From NCBI RefSeq assembly GCF_048771995.1, contig NC_133027.1, positions 5,018,001 through 5,082,000 on the forward strand: a stretch of DNA of 64,000 nucleotides, given 5' to 3'. Source of the stretch: Taeniopygia guttata. Lineage: Eukaryota; Chordata; Aves; Passeriformes; Estrildidae. Made by a program: the position numbers and the translations under genes. Below the pieces are notes generated by a model. The model had not been told where the DNA came from and ran no database searches. It saw nothing but the letters and a program-made list of their open reading frames with translations. This document shows positions 24,375 through 36,536 of this stretch, piece by piece (positions within the stretch are counted from its first letter, which is position 1; the number at the start of each line of letters is the position of its first letter).

Positions 24375-24915
24375 AATATGTCATAAAGGGTAGAGATCTT
24401 TTGTATGTCCATTGGATTGACTTTTATATTAAACTCATGGTTGTCTAGTTCATTTGATCTCCAAAGGGTGCAGGAAAATGTAGTTAATTGGTTTAAAACT
24501 CTTGTAGATAAGGAACCCTAACAATGGCTGAGGTGTAAAAAGGACAAGCAAAATTTGTTGCTTTTCCACTTTCATCAGCATAGTAGCATGTTTACTACTG
24601 ACAAAAGACACAAAATAACAAAAGCAAATCTGGCATCAACAGAGGAAACAATACTGGGTGAGTCAGAGCTTTATTTTTCCTTAGATCTGTCAAACACACC
24701 ATTGTGTGTCTGTGTGCACATGAATAAATACATATATATGCAAAAATATGTAATGGCCTGTCTGTTATGTGTTTGTATACGTTTGAATCAGGTGTAAACA
24801 CCAAAGCAGCAAGGGTGTATTTGCATATTTAGGTACACTTATTTCTTGAAAAGCCACCAAAAGCCCTCCTCCTTTTCTATGTTCATGCTTCCACACTTAA
24901 ATCTACAGTGGCGTT
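24375..24915. other. Unique non-coding sequence
   Basis: No gene, transposon or RNA is recognised. Short CA/TG and TA stretches occur near 24,700-24,780. Confidence 0.45.
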
Positions 24916-24929
24916 CTTTTTTCCTTCCT

Positions 24930-24959
<30 letters not shown>
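24916..24959. repeat. Pyrimidine tract ending in T27
   Basis: A C/T-rich lead-in is followed by an uninterrupted T run at 24,933-24,959. On the minus strand this is a poly-A, but no retrocopy body lies upstream of it on that strand, so I treat it as simple sequence. Confidence 0.9.
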
Positions 24960-24960
<1 letters not shown>

Positions 24961-27078
24961 GTGTAAGCAAGGAAGAGAATTGTTCCAGTTTTCTTCAGCT
25001 GCTTATGTTAATTCCTGGATGATTTCTTTCTTTGAAGTTTCCGTAAGGAGGTGTCTCTCAAGTGTGTAGTCCCTCACTGAGTTGCCACCAGGGTTCTGTA
25101 TTTGAGGAAGGTGTAACACAGAATTAATCCAGCTCTGTCCTGGCCCACCAGAGACATGAGAAGGAGCAGAACTATGATTATGTGATTTCTTAATGTGCTA
25201 CAGGTGTTAAAACCACAAATAAATTGTCAGGTTGCATAGCAAAAGAGGTATCGCAAATAAAACTTTCCTGCATCGCAAACACTAAGCATTTAATTTGCTG
25301 CATGAATTTTAAGTACATTTTTCCATGGTCTATTTCCACTGAAGTCAAAAGTAAATCTTTCACACTCTTCTGTATTTCTCCTCATGTGAAAAATCCCATT
25401 GAATTCACAGGATGTACATGAGCAAATATTTAAGCTTCTACACACACTTTCTTAGCAGGATCAAAGCCTAAGGTCAAATCTCATTTCCAAAAAGCTTCTT
25501 GCCTTGAAAATCAAAGCAGATTTAGTGTAAAAGAAATTCTCATTATTGCCCTCCCTTTCCAATCAGCCATGAAATAACCCATATCTCTTGGAACAAAAAT
25601 AGGTTTTGGGCACAAAAATCTTCCAGAAGAAGGAAGATGAGGAACACAAGCCTTTGTATGAGATCCTGTTTGTCTCAAGACAAGACAATAAATCCGTGAT
25701 TTCATAATAATGGTGTAAAATGCTATATTTTAAATATACATACTGATAAATTCTTAACCAAAACCTTTTCCTACTATACATCATTTGTTTTTCTGTCTAT
25801 AAGATGTAACCTTAAGCTGATGCTCTAAACTAAGCATTTCTTTTCTGAAAAATGCTCAGTATTCGAGCCAGTTTTATCTTGTCATATTCACCTCCTGCCT
25901 TCCTATTTGAAGAGGGTTTTTTTCCAGGGTTACCTGTGAAAACTCTTTCACAATTTTGACATGACGATTTCATGGTATGAAGTGTGTTTTTGGTAGCACA
26001 GGAAGGAACTGTTCCCCCCATTCTCATCAAGTTGCATCAGCCTTGGGGATAGTACCTGCAGGTTGCTCCTTTGCCAGTAAATTAGTGTCAGGATGACAGA
26101 ATCGGATGCCAAAATTATCTGTTTATGGAAATAAATAATTAGAGCAGTCCTTGACATCTTTTGGCATGGATCAGCTTGCACTGACCCCCTTCAAACAGTG
26201 AGTGCTGTGATTGGTCTCAGCACTATTCCAGAGGAGCAGAAGGGTGAGATCAGTCTATTTCGAAAGATAAAAAACATGAAAAAATGTGGCCAGAGAGGAA
26301 GTTCTGGCAGTTTCACTCTGCCTTAAATTCCATCAAAATGCTTTGAGTGATCCTCAGACTGCCTGCCAGGGAGGGCTTTGCCTCTACTGCTCCCAAACGC
26401 TGCTCAATCCCCATGTTCAAGTCAGACCCAGCCATGGGTTTGCTGGGAAAAGCCCAGGGTGGATTTTGAGGACAGACAGACATGCAGGAGGCTCTGTATA
26501 CACACACATGGATGCAAATATGTTTACATAAAAACGTGCTTATCTAGAATGGAATTTTAGAGTGCAAGCATGATGCAAACAAATAGAAGAAAAATGGAAA
26601 ACTTCTTGACATTCACATTTGTTTGGGGTATAGGGGGTGTTAGAATGAGAAAAATAACTGCATTTGAATTCATAAATTCAAACAGCATTTTGTTGGAGTG
26701 TTTTTCTGGTTATAGGCAAACTAAGCACATGAATTCATATCCTCCACTGAACAATATCTATACAGTTACCTTAGAGCAATTTTGTCTTCAGATTAGTTAG
26801 GGGTAATTCTATTTTGGTTTATAAAGTCAATGGAGCATAACATTGTCACAGGATAGTGGTCTCCCACTGCTACCTCGTTTAAGCAATCAAGCAAAAAATA
26901 AAGCATATGTTACACCTTGTAATGTATTTCTCATTCTTGTATCCTTACACTATTTTCATTGTCATAATGATCCAGTATGTCTTTATCTGCTTGGACTTTT
27001 TATATAAGTTAGCTTCTCTCTAAGGTTTACAAATTAATAATTTAACCAACAGCCATGTACTATATGTTATTTTTTCAG
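24960..27078. other. Unique non-coding sequence
   Basis: No transposon is recognised and no reading frame above 81 codons. The segment before 27,078 ends in a T-rich stretch followed by CAG that could serve as a 3' splice site for the next feature. Confidence 0.45.
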
Positions 27079-27199
27079 CCAGAAGCACAGCCTTCCTGAG
27101 TTACAGTCCACAGAAGATGGTTCAGCTACAAGAGGAATGGCCTACATCTGACTGCTTGGGCTGCTGCTCCTGTCGCCTGCCTGGTCCGTGCTGTGTTAG
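27079..27199 (+). other. Candidate exon flanked by splice-like signals
   Basis: A T-rich tract and CAG end at 27,078 (tttttcag), and a strong 5' splice-like site follows at 27,199/27,200 (ttag|gtgagc). The 121 bases between are GC-richer than the flanks and open in one frame. In that frame an ATG at 27,117 has a good Kozak context (A at -3, G at +4) and would encode 27 codons plus two bases (starting MVQLQEEWPTSDC, then cysteine-rich) before the donor. It could be a 5' coding exon, a non-coding RNA exon or chance. I recognise no protein family. The CpG island 6 kb upstream is a conceivable promoter, which is inference. Confidence 0.3.
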
Positions 27200-28209
27200 G
27201 TGAGCCTCAGTCGCTGTGCTCGTCTCAAAGTGTGACTTCCACAGACTGTTTCTGACACACATGAGAGCAGGAAGGCACCTGAGGCTGGTGTTCAGCAGGA
27301 TTCCAGGGAAATAGCGTGTGACTCTTGTAGGAAATGAGAAATGAGATCAACCCTTCTCCCACTCGACTGAAAAAATGCGAGTGCAGGTTTATGCTTAAAG
27401 TATTTGATGCAGATTGAAATGACTGTGCTGAATGCTTGGTTTAGCCCTGTGAGACTTTGGGTGAGAGACTTTGCTTAAGAAGCACTTAGGATGATGCTAA
27501 AACATGCTAAAACCTATGAAAATTTCTAAAAGTCTAAAAAGCCAAACAATTTTCTAAAACCCTGGAAGCCATTAGGAGTTATGGTCCTTGTTATCTCTCT
27601 TTTGCTTTATTATCATTCAGAAATAATTGCAAGGTGAAAAAAAAAGAGCAATTTTTCTCTCTCTGCTTTTTCTATCTGGATGGAAAACATCATTGGTGAC
27701 ACACTTCATGCTATAACGCATTCATATTCATCTCTCTCACAAGCAGCACAGAAAGGTGCTGCTGAGGCAGTATAACCAAATAATAGGAATCTACATTCAC
27801 AGTTTCAAAGCAAAGATGTGGAGTCTCGTTAAGTTTCTCTAACACCAACACCTCTAATGAAATTCTAAATACCTTACAGTGCTCTACTTCTCCTCCACCC
27901 ATCAGTGCAGAAGGGTAATAAACCCATCTATGTCCTGCAACACAGATGCCACTCTGTTGGTGTTTCATCCATCCTTGGTCTTTTCAAATGGCACTAAATG
28001 TCAGAGCAGTCAGTCCTTGGTGTACTCTCAATTTGTTCATCAATAAAGACAGTTATACAGGACCTTTTTCCTGGACTTATAATATAATTTGCCTTGTGAC
28101 TCTCTTCTGGTGGTGTCATTGGTGTATTATTTTTTCATAGGTTGCTTTAAAATCTGTGTTTAGGGCTACATGTCCTAACTTTATCCTGAAAGCCTTAAAG
28201 AGAATGAAA
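27200..28209. other. Unique non-coding sequence
   Basis: No feature is recognised. Ordinary AT-rich intergenic composition. Confidence 0.45.
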
Positions 28210-28412
28210 TTACAAAATTTTGCTGTGAGGGTGGTGAGTCCCTGGACAGGGTGCCCAGAGAAGCTGTGGTTGCTCCATCCCTGGAAGTGTCCAAGGACAG
28301 GCTGGATGGGGTTTGGAGCAGCCTGGGACAGTGGAAGGTGTCCCTGCCCATGGCAGGGTGGTGGAATGAGATGAGCTTTCAGGTCCCTTCCAAACCAAAT
28401 CATTCTGTGATG
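28210..28412 (+). mobile_element. CR1 LINE 3'-end fragment
   Basis: Plus-strand CR1 3' UTR: 'tgctgtgagggtggtgagtc', 'agagaagctgtggttgctcc', 'ggaaggtgtccctgccca', 'tttcaggtcccttccaaacc' and 'attctgtgat'. About 200 bases, 5'-truncated and relatively little decayed. The longer ORFs on both strands here are repeat-derived. Confidence 0.92.
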
Positions 28413-28819
28413 CTTGCCCTACCCTGTAGTACAGTGGCAATAATAGTAGTAGATATGCTGCTGAAATTATTTTTTTTAATCTTAGATGTAATTGGGGAAC
28501 CTGGGAAGTCTGAAATGTCGTTTGAAGTTCTGTGCTGTAAATGGAATGAACTTTTGTTTTATGTTTTATACAGCACGTTGCACATAATAAACTTTACCCA
28601 TGAGCAGTACCCTTGAGGAGGGGAGAAAAGAAGGCTGATGAAAGAAACGCTAACTTGTGGCAAAATATTTTTATTTCAGTAGGAAATAGAAGAGGCAAAT
28701 TTCAGATCTCCAAGTCTAGTCTGTCAAATTCTTATTCCTTTAAGCTGCACCAGGATGTGAGGAGTGCATGGGAATTAACAGCCTGATATAACTTCAGAAA
28801 TGTTCCTTCTTTGAAGAAG
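28413..28819. other. Unique spacer
   Basis: No feature is recognised. A T-rich run occurs near 28,470. Confidence 0.5.
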
Positions 28820-28873
28820 AATCTGGTCTAGATGATCATCCAAGATTCCTTGCAGCCTAAATGGTTCTATGAC
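28820..28873 (+). mobile_element. CR1 LINE 3'-tip fragment
   Basis: Reads 'ctggtctagatgatcatcc', 'gattccttgcagcctaaatg' and 'gttctatgac', matching the last 50 or so bases of a CR1 element. An extreme 5' truncation or the only preserved part of an old copy. Confidence 0.65.
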
Positions 28874-30746
28874 TTAATTATTTTTATTTCTCCACTTGGA
28901 AGCCCTGTAGTGAATTACCATATATGTGGCACTGATGATCTAGAGACTGAGCCTAGAAACAAAACAAAGAATCAGTCAAATTAACTGCAGCATTTAGATG
29001 AAAAAAAATCTTTTGTCAAGTTCACTGTTTTCTTTGTACATCTACAACAGAATTGCCATATTTTGATCCCTTTTTCAGCCAAGAGCTCAATGGAAGTCAA
29101 TGTAACTCCAAGCTGTATTACAAAGGTTTTAACTCAGTTTCCAAGGCTAACTATATATGCAAGTCACAGACTCTTGATTTTGTACTGAGAAACCCAAGAT
29201 TTACTTTTTTTTCCTCTGTCAGAAGCCAGGACACTAATCCTGGAAAAAGAAAAAAAAGTATTGATCCCATACCTATTAATTTAAAAATATGTGGTTTTGA
29301 ACTCAAGCTGGCTTTGAGGAAGCTGTAATGAATACGAGTCACGATCCAGCATACTTTACTTCTTTTGACTAATGCCCTTTTCCATAGGAACTGTGAAAGG
29401 GAAAAAAATATCTTCTTTTACGGTTATTCTTTCTTATTTATATACACACTCTGGGGCAAATGACTTTCCTGTCACTGGAGGGACATCAAAAAGGAAAGCA
29501 GTTGCAAATTTCTCACAGAGCTGAACTTCCTGGAATACTTTACTTGGCTTCCAGAAAATATTATTTTAAAAAGTGGTTTCTTAGTTTCACTTGCTCCTTG
29601 AGGCAGGTGGAACTGAGAAATAGCTAAAGGGTGGTTCCATAACTAAGGAATTGTCTAGAGTATTTTATCTTGATTTTTTTAAAGTATTCAGATCTGTCTT
29701 TTCAGACTCAGACTCGTTTACTATTAGTTGGACTTCCTGCTGATATTTTTTATATATTTTTTTAATTCCCTGCTTTGAACACCATAAGTGAGACTAATTT
29801 TCAAGAATTATTAATGCTCTTTTTTTTTTTTTTTTTTTTTGGTTTTTTTGTATTGGGTATTTTGAGATCAACATTTTTGAGTTCATCAGAAAATCTTAGG
29901 TGCCCAAGAGGTCCTAAGAATTTACATGTGTTTGGCTTACTGCTAATTTCTATTCATAATCAGGGGATGGGAGAGGGATTTTTATTTTTTTCTATTTCAT
30001 CCCTTGAACATTATCATCAGACATGATTCAGCACCAATTTTGTGGCAACTCAAGTGGTGAAAATCTATGCAATATTGGTTATAATAGATCACTACTAAAC
30101 TGAGATTTTTTACCCCAAAAGGTTTTATACAGTTAATACTAGCTAGAAAATGACAATATTAAACAGTGAAAATTGCTACAGCAGACATAAACATTTATCT
30201 CATAGATTGAAACATGATTTCAGGCAAAACCTCCTCTGCTGTTACCAAGCCTTAGTTTTAAAAAATTAAATGTCCTGATTGGAGGTAATGCTCTCCAATG
30301 CTGTTTAATAATTTGAAAAAAAGACAGAAGAAGATAATAATAAAGGAATTTTGCAAAATTTTGCCTGGACATATATTTATTTCTGTTTTGGAAGATTATT
30401 GCATGGCCTTACGGGAGCAATGAGATGGGCACTTCTGGAGTCCCATGCACCCTTTGGAACAGATCACATTTTCCATAAAGTATTAAAACCTTACTTCCTG
30501 ATAAGTTGTGATGGGGCTTCTGTAGCTTCTCAGAAGATAAAATCCAACTCTTTTGTAAGTTTGGACTTTCGTATTTGGATCATATAATAAAGTTTTTGTG
30601 CAGCTCCCTGCAAAGCTTGGGTTGTCAAACTCTCGCTTCAATAGAATTTGAATATAATACCTTATACTGTCTTTTTTACATCAATAATTTTAGCCTTGCC
30701 CTAGACGACGATTGGTATTAGAAAATACTACGGGTTTACGGGCCAC

Positions 30747-30747
<1 letters not shown>
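28874..30747. other. Unique sequence with a T21 tract
   Basis: Contains T21 at 29,820-29,840 followed by a GT-rich stretch. An 'agctcaatggaagtcaatgt' segment at about 29,083-29,102 resembles an old sauropsid interspersed repeat motif but is too short to call. No coding exon is supported. Confidence 0.4.
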
Positions 30748-30785
<38 letters not shown>

Positions 30786-30792
30786 TATATAA

Positions 30793-30823
<31 letters not shown>

Positions 30824-30860
30824 AAATATTTATACAAACATATATTTGTATATATTTACA
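30748..30860. repeat. (TA)n-rich satellite tract
   Basis: Two long TA runs (about 30,748-30,778 and 30,801-30,823) are separated and followed by imperfect ATA/TTTATA repeats. Self-complementary, so prone to cruciform formation and length change. Confidence 0.95.
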
Positions 30861-31213
30861 CTGCACTAGAGTGCTGGTTCCATGCCCATGCAGTTGAAGG
30901 AAGTCCTTTCTTGGCTTTTGAAATTTGAAGCTCTGTGCCTAACAGTATTTTTTCCAAAGGCATTCCTACTGCTGGGGAGTTTAACTCTACTTACAGTCTG
31001 TCTTTCTGTATGGCAAAGAGTATTTTCTCCAACAGATCCTAAATGCACTGTGAGTGTTGACTAAAATTTATTGCATGAATCCAGTATAGTTCTCTTTCCT
31101 TAGTGAAAGACCTTCAGAGAGAGGTTTTTAAAAGCATCTGTGAAGAAGTCAGAGTTTGTACAGGGGGTTTAGAATTAAGGTATGGTAATTTTGACACTAA
31201 TTGTTCTTGGTCA
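30861..31213. other. Unique spacer
   Basis: Two 60-codon frames on opposite strands overlap here. Neither has a recognisable feature. Confidence 0.5.
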
Positions 31214-31412
31214 ATAATTTTTTCCCTGTGAGGGTGGTGAGGCCCTGGCATAGGTGCTCAGAGAAGCTGTGGCTGCCCCACCCCTGGAATTATCCAAGAC
31301 CAGGGTGGATAAGACTTGGGAGGTGTGGAAGGTGTCCCTGCTCATGGCAGGGGATTGGAATGAGATTGTCTTTAAAGCATCCCTTCCAATCAAACTGTTC
31401 TATTGATTCTGT
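31214..31412 (+). mobile_element. CR1 LINE 3'-end fragment with small deletions
   Basis: Landmarks 'ccctgtgagggtggtgagg', 'agagaagctgtggctgcc', 'gtggaaggtgtccctgctca' and 'cccttccaatcaaactgttc', then 'tattgattctgtg'. A short piece normally present before 'gtggaaggtg' is missing. Plus-strand and 5'-truncated. Confidence 0.9.
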
Positions 31413-33697
31413 GTAGTTGAACTTCTGGGTACATGACTTAGTTTCGTTGAGTGCTGTCATGCCACTCCAAGCTATTAAAAAATCCCACGTGGTTTCCTGC
31501 ACCTTCACTGCTCTGCTGTAGTGTTGCCACAACACTAACTCTGTACACAAAACACACTACATTAGTGCACTTGCATTTGTATTCAGGACAAACTACTAGT
31601 TGTAACCTAATTTCCTTATAGATGTTACAGACCTCTAGTTTAACTACAGCAGTGTCCTGCCCTTGCTTTCACCTTACAAAAGAAACACTCTCTAATTTCA
31701 TAAAAACCCACATGTTTATTTTAGATTGGCAGACAAATTTTACTGGAGGCTGTTGCAAAGGGGGCAAGGAGGGTTTCTTTCCAAGGGTAACAAGCTGCCA
31801 GACAGCAGAAATTCAGTTTTGGTCCCTAAGATGCTGGAGCAATTGAGCCAGGCTCGAATCTCTCTCTAAGGCATTGCTGCAACAATGTGAATATGAGAAG
31901 CCACAAAGGTGACCTAGAGCTGTCTTCTTCCTCCCATCTCTGGGGTGCAAAATTTTCTGCCGCTGCCTCTAGATGTGGTTTCTGCCAACTCTCTCTCCAT
32001 TTTCATCTTTGCCTACAGAAGTCTCCGTGGAGGCTGGTAGAAAGGGATGGCTGGGCACTGAGAACTTGTGTATTTACTACTTTATCCTCTACCAGTCTGC
32101 AGGGGGAAAAAGTTGCTGTGAAAGGTGAATAGATGGAGCAGGAAAGTGTCTGACTTTGGAAGGGAACATTTAGTACAGAGATATTCAGACTTTATAAAAT
32201 TTCAGCTACAGCTCTCTTCTCCTCCCCATACACAGACAAAATCCATCCAGCATCTCAACCAACCTTTCAGAACCTTTTTCTGGCTTGAGGCTAATTGCAG
32301 CTCTGCATTCTGGGAAATACAGAGGGTGTCCCAGCCATTGAAAATAAATCTTAATTTGGACTCACTTTCCATCCTTATTAAACTGTTGGTAATTTGGTAC
32401 ATGAGAGGGCTGCTCCTGTGAGCAAGAGACACGGCCCCCTCTCCATCCTCTTATACTACAAAGCTTGCATTTTTCATAGTGGATTAGCAAGTCTAGACAT
32501 CTTATAAAATGTCAATGAACGTATGGATCTTCAGTGTGTATTTCTCAGGAGAGCTCTGCTTGTTTGCAATGCCGCTCTCCCAGCCCGATCAATACAGCCA
32601 CAACAGCCTTCTGCATTTTCTGTCAGAAAACAGAACCCCACTCACTGGATTTTTTATTTTTTCTTCTTCTTTCCAAGGCAATTAATAAAATAGTGGAGGT
32701 AACGAAAACAGAGGGTGGGCGGGGAGTTGGATCATATGCTGAGTACTCAGGGAAGTTGTGAATAAAGTGTTTTATTTTAATTATTATTACTAACCACAGA
32801 GGCACAATAAGAATTATCAGGAGAAAAATCATACCTCAGGGGCGAGACAAGGACTGTGGAAGAGAAGGGAAAGGAGGAGCAGCTGAGTGAAAGAACCCCC
32901 ACGGGATGTGATTATCTCCTGATAACAACATCCCCAGACTTATTGCTATTATGAAATTTCATTTCTCCACTTTTTTAATATACACAGATACATATATAAA
33001 TTATTTAGGTGAAGTATTTCAATTCCCTGCAAACCACGAGTTTGCATTAAAATGCTTCAACTGTGAGATTCTAAGGTATATTAATTTCCACTCTTTGAGG
33101 ATGTTGAGCAGTCCATCAGAATAAACTCTTCATCCTCGGCTGTTTTATGATATTATTACAATGTATTTTAGTTGGGGAATGGTGGGTGGAACAAGTTTTC
33201 AGAGAAATAGTCTTGTTTGGGTTCCATTTGGTTGCTGGAGGGGGAAAACGCCACATAAAACGACTCTGGCTGTTCAATAAGGCATCCTGATTTCTTCTTA
33301 TTATTATTTTTTCCCCACCACTGTTCTATTTCTTGTCCCCTTTTGAGAAATCCCAAGTCGCCTCCCCACCTACTCTAATAACAGAAAGGGGATATTGCAG
33401 TCACAAGACACAGGGACCTCGAGGACTGCATTCAGCTGTGTGTTTTGTATGTTGAGTTTTCTAGCAATTATATATAAAAATGAGGACAGGTTTATGTTGT
33501 TACTGAAATCAATTTTACAATTTCACTTGTGACTGAAAACTTTTTAGTGCTGAAAGATACTTTAAAAATCCACCTCATTTTTTTGTTAGACTGGCCCAGA
33601 TTGTGTTTGTTCTATTTTCCTTTTAATTTTTCCAGAAGCTTTTATTTCAATTCAAGACTCTGACTGCAGCTCACAGATTTCATTTTTGGCTAAAGTT
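31413..33697. other. Unique sequence with a conserved-looking tract
   Basis: Bases 32,640-33,160 are non-repetitive and evenly mixed, with several ATTA/TAAT cores and a 'gattatctcctgataa' GATA-type palindrome near 32,910. This composition fits a non-coding regulatory element, but conservation is untested. No coding exon or transposon is seen. Confidence 0.35.
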
Positions 33698-33790
33698 CAT
33701 AGAATCAACAAATGGTTTGGGTTGGAAGGGAACCTAAAGATCATCTCATTCCAGCCCCCTGCCATGGGAAAGGACATCTTCCACTACAAC
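33698..33790 (-). mobile_element. CR1 LINE 3'-tip fragment
   Basis: Plus strand reads 'tcatagaatcaacaaatgg', 'tttgggttggaagggaacc', 'aaagatcatctcattccagc' and 'ctgccatgggaaaggacatc', a well-preserved reverse-complement CR1 3' end cut off after about 90 bases. Confidence 0.9.
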
Positions 33791-35450
33791 AGATTTCTCA
33801 GGAATCACAGCAAATCAGAGGGATCACTTTGCTTATTGGGTGAGCTTTAAAACCCTTTGGATGTAGTGAAAAACTCTGTAGCAACTTCAATATGAAGGTT
33901 GGGTCAATCACATAAGAAGGTGGAGAATATTTTCCTTCTCTACTCATTAAGTTCACAAATTCCTTTAATAATTCCTTCATTTGGTTGTTTTGGTTTTTTG
34001 CAATCCCAAAAATTCAACATCATAGAACACTCAAGATGCTGCACAAGATTAAGTGACCTAAATATTTTTCCATAAAGTTTGACATTCTTTTTCTCTTTTC
34101 TTGTCTATATGTTCTTTGAGCTATTACCCTTTTCTAAATTATTCCCTATGGAATTATTTGGGAAACATACAGAAATATTTGGGGGAAAGTATCATACTAA
34201 GCCAACACAGAGCTTAAGGAAATTTTAAGCCAGCATAAAAAGACATTTAATACTCAGATCTGTGGTTATGGTTTGATATCATCTCCTTTCTGTTCCATAT
34301 CAGAATGAGTGAGAGCCTGGGACAGTAATATTCGGTTCCAGTTTGTTTTTTATCTTAAGGGGCTTCGACAATTATGTTTTGTTATGAAATGATTTGCAGA
34401 AGGGAAAATTCAGACCAGGAAAGAGAAATTCTACACTCTTATGAAAAGAATACTGATTCTTGCTTTAGTTTCTGCATTTGTAGTAATTTCACTGCTCGAT
34501 TTGTGTGTTGTTTTGATGCTTTTTATCTCTGCTGACATCTCTGGAGCAACGCCTGATACACATTTGTTCAAGCAAAATCCCAATCAGCCCGGCAGAATTC
34601 ATCTAATTGTTCCCCTCACTAATGTATCACACAGGCATAAAAAGTGAACTGAAGACAATGTTTCCTAGGCTTTTTTTAATCTACTTAAATAATTTTCTGA
34701 GAAAAGAACCTGACACTACTCCACTTCCAGTTAAATGAACACTTTCTTTCAGCTGTATAGATCAGAATACAGTCGCAACCTGTGGACTAACTGATCTTAG
34801 TTGCTCTGCCATCACTAAGAAAATCTTACACCACTAAAAAGTAAAGATAATACTAAAGATTCTCACCTTGCATAACCTTCTTTAGAACAGTTGAAACCAA
34901 AGGAATTATATTTTTTCCGTCCCTGCTGATGCTCTTGCTCAGGATCAGCATCACAAGCCTGATGGGGTATATACAGACAAAACAAAAAGAAATAAAAGTT
35001 AAAAATAAATAAACACATGAATGCATACACATATATGTATATATATACACATTTATAAGTGTATGCTCAGGAATAAAGTTGTAGAAGATTCAAGATTTCA
35101 GGAAATGCCATAATTTTGGATATGAAGGGAGAAGGCCAGGCTTCTGAAACCCAGTGTGGGTGGATGGTCTCAGAACAGTCACACCTCTGCCTGTGAGCCT
35201 CAGAGAGTTTTGCAGCAGAAGGGTGATACAATGGATGCTTTGCTGTTTCCAAGCCCTAAGTGATCTGCTCTGATTTGTTCCACCTAGTGCTGAATCACTG
35301 AGGGTTAAAAGGCAGCTATAAAGGTTTAGAAAGAGAAAAAGTTGGAAACCTTAAGGGTTCTATTCAAATTTAGTTGCAACAGATTTAGGAACATGATGTT
35401 GTTTTCAGAGAAGATCTAGCAGAGACACCAAATAGGTACATAGTCAACTA
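33791..35450. other. Unique sequence with a small membrane-like ORF
   Basis: A 68-codon plus-strand frame at 34,441-34,647 begins MKRILILALVSAFVVISLL and would have a strongly hydrophobic N-terminal segment. The start context is weak (C at -3), no promoter or splice context is evident, and AT-rich DNA readily yields such frames, so it is not called a gene. Short TA/CA repeats occur at 35,020-35,055. Confidence 0.35.
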
Positions 35451-35510
35451 TCACAGAATCACAGAATCATTCTGATTGGAAAGACCTCTGAGATCATTGA
35501 GTCCAAAGCT
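35451..35510 (-). mobile_element. CR1 LINE 3'-tip fragment
   Basis: Plus strand 'tcacagaatcacagaatcat' shows two copies of the terminal octamer, followed by 'ttggaaagacctctgagatc' and 'attgagtccaa'. Only about 60 bases remain recognisable. Confidence 0.85.
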
Positions 35511-35729
35511 TAAAAGTTGGAGTAAAGTTGTATTAAAGTGCTATTATTTAAAGTATTTGATGGATATGCAAACACTGTGCTTTGTTAGAGCACAGAAACA
35601 CTCAGTCCAAACACCACTGAAAGACTTGATATAATTTTGCCTCTATAAAAATGTTTCAAATGAATTTGAAGCTGGACAGGGGAATGTTGTGACCATAAAC
35701 TGCTTTCCTTAAGAGAGCATAGCTAATTT
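35511..35729. other. Unique spacer
   Basis: No feature is recognised. Confidence 0.5.
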
Positions 35730-35975
35730 TCAGGAGAAGAGGGATGCACTTCACAGAGTTCAAAGGAATGCCACAAAACTGATCCTTGGGTTGAAAAACA
35801 AGCTCTGCGATATCAGGCTTAAGGAGCTCAACTCAGATTATCAAAGAGGGAATGGAGAGGTGAGTTGATCACTGTGTAAGGTACTTAGAAATGTTTGATA
35901 GCAGGGAGCTTGTCATCCCTGCTAACAAGGGTGTAACAACATCCAGTGTCTAGAAGATGAAGTTAACATAAATAG
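35730..35975 (+). mobile_element. Old CR1-like LINE fragment lacking its 3' end
   Basis: Segments 'aggaatgccacaaaactgat', 'ccttgggttgaaaaacaagc', 'aaggagctcaactcagatt', 'tatcaaagagggaatg' and 'ggtgtaacaacatccagtg' match, in order, the region just upstream of the CR1 3' UTR (the VDG/CQ-type 'rerun' of CR1 3' sequence). The divergence is high and the normal 3' terminus is not seen, so the end was lost or has decayed. Confidence 0.62.
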
Positions 35976-36536
35976 AATTTATTTAAATAAGATGGAATTC
36001 CCTGGCACTGAGATCATGTGGCTCACTGGCACCTGACCAGTGCAGGTGCACTTGGCTTTTGGCTTTTTTTGAAGTGTAATTTGACCTCTGTTTACCCATA
36101 CTTTTTGATTTAGGTGTTGCAATAATTATTTGGTCTGTATCTGCAGCAGCAGCAGGAGGAATCCAAATGCCTCACTTGAAGTACCTGGAAGAAATCCATG
36201 GTGATAGGTCTTTTGCATGTTCAGGAAAAGCACAGTCTATATTTAGGCAATACTTACAATTCCAATCATGTTTCTCAATTTTAGCCTGATATGTGTTGTG
36301 ACAGAATTTTTTTGGGGGCAATATATTGGCCATTGATGATTTACTTTCCTCTGAAATGTAAGAGGTTGTTTGCAACTGGAAATGAGATATAAAAGAAAAA
36401 AATATTTTGATCCCTGTTCTCTACATACTTGCCATCAACACTGAACTGGGTGTTTTGAGTGAGATTTCTTCAGTTCTTATCAGTTCTTCAAGTCTATTGG
36501 GTTTTTAGCACTTAAATTCTTCTCCCAACACATTTT
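35976..36536. other. Unique spacer
   Basis: A short GCA repeat lies near 36,143-36,157. Nothing else is recognised. Confidence 0.45.

Noticed and set aside
24916..24959. T27 as the poly-A tail of a minus-strand processed pseudogene
   Set aside because: No recognisable gene body or target-site duplication next to the tract on the expected side.
29083..29110. Old sauropsid repeat motif (caatggaagtcaatg)
   Set aside because: The match is under 25 bases and could be chance.
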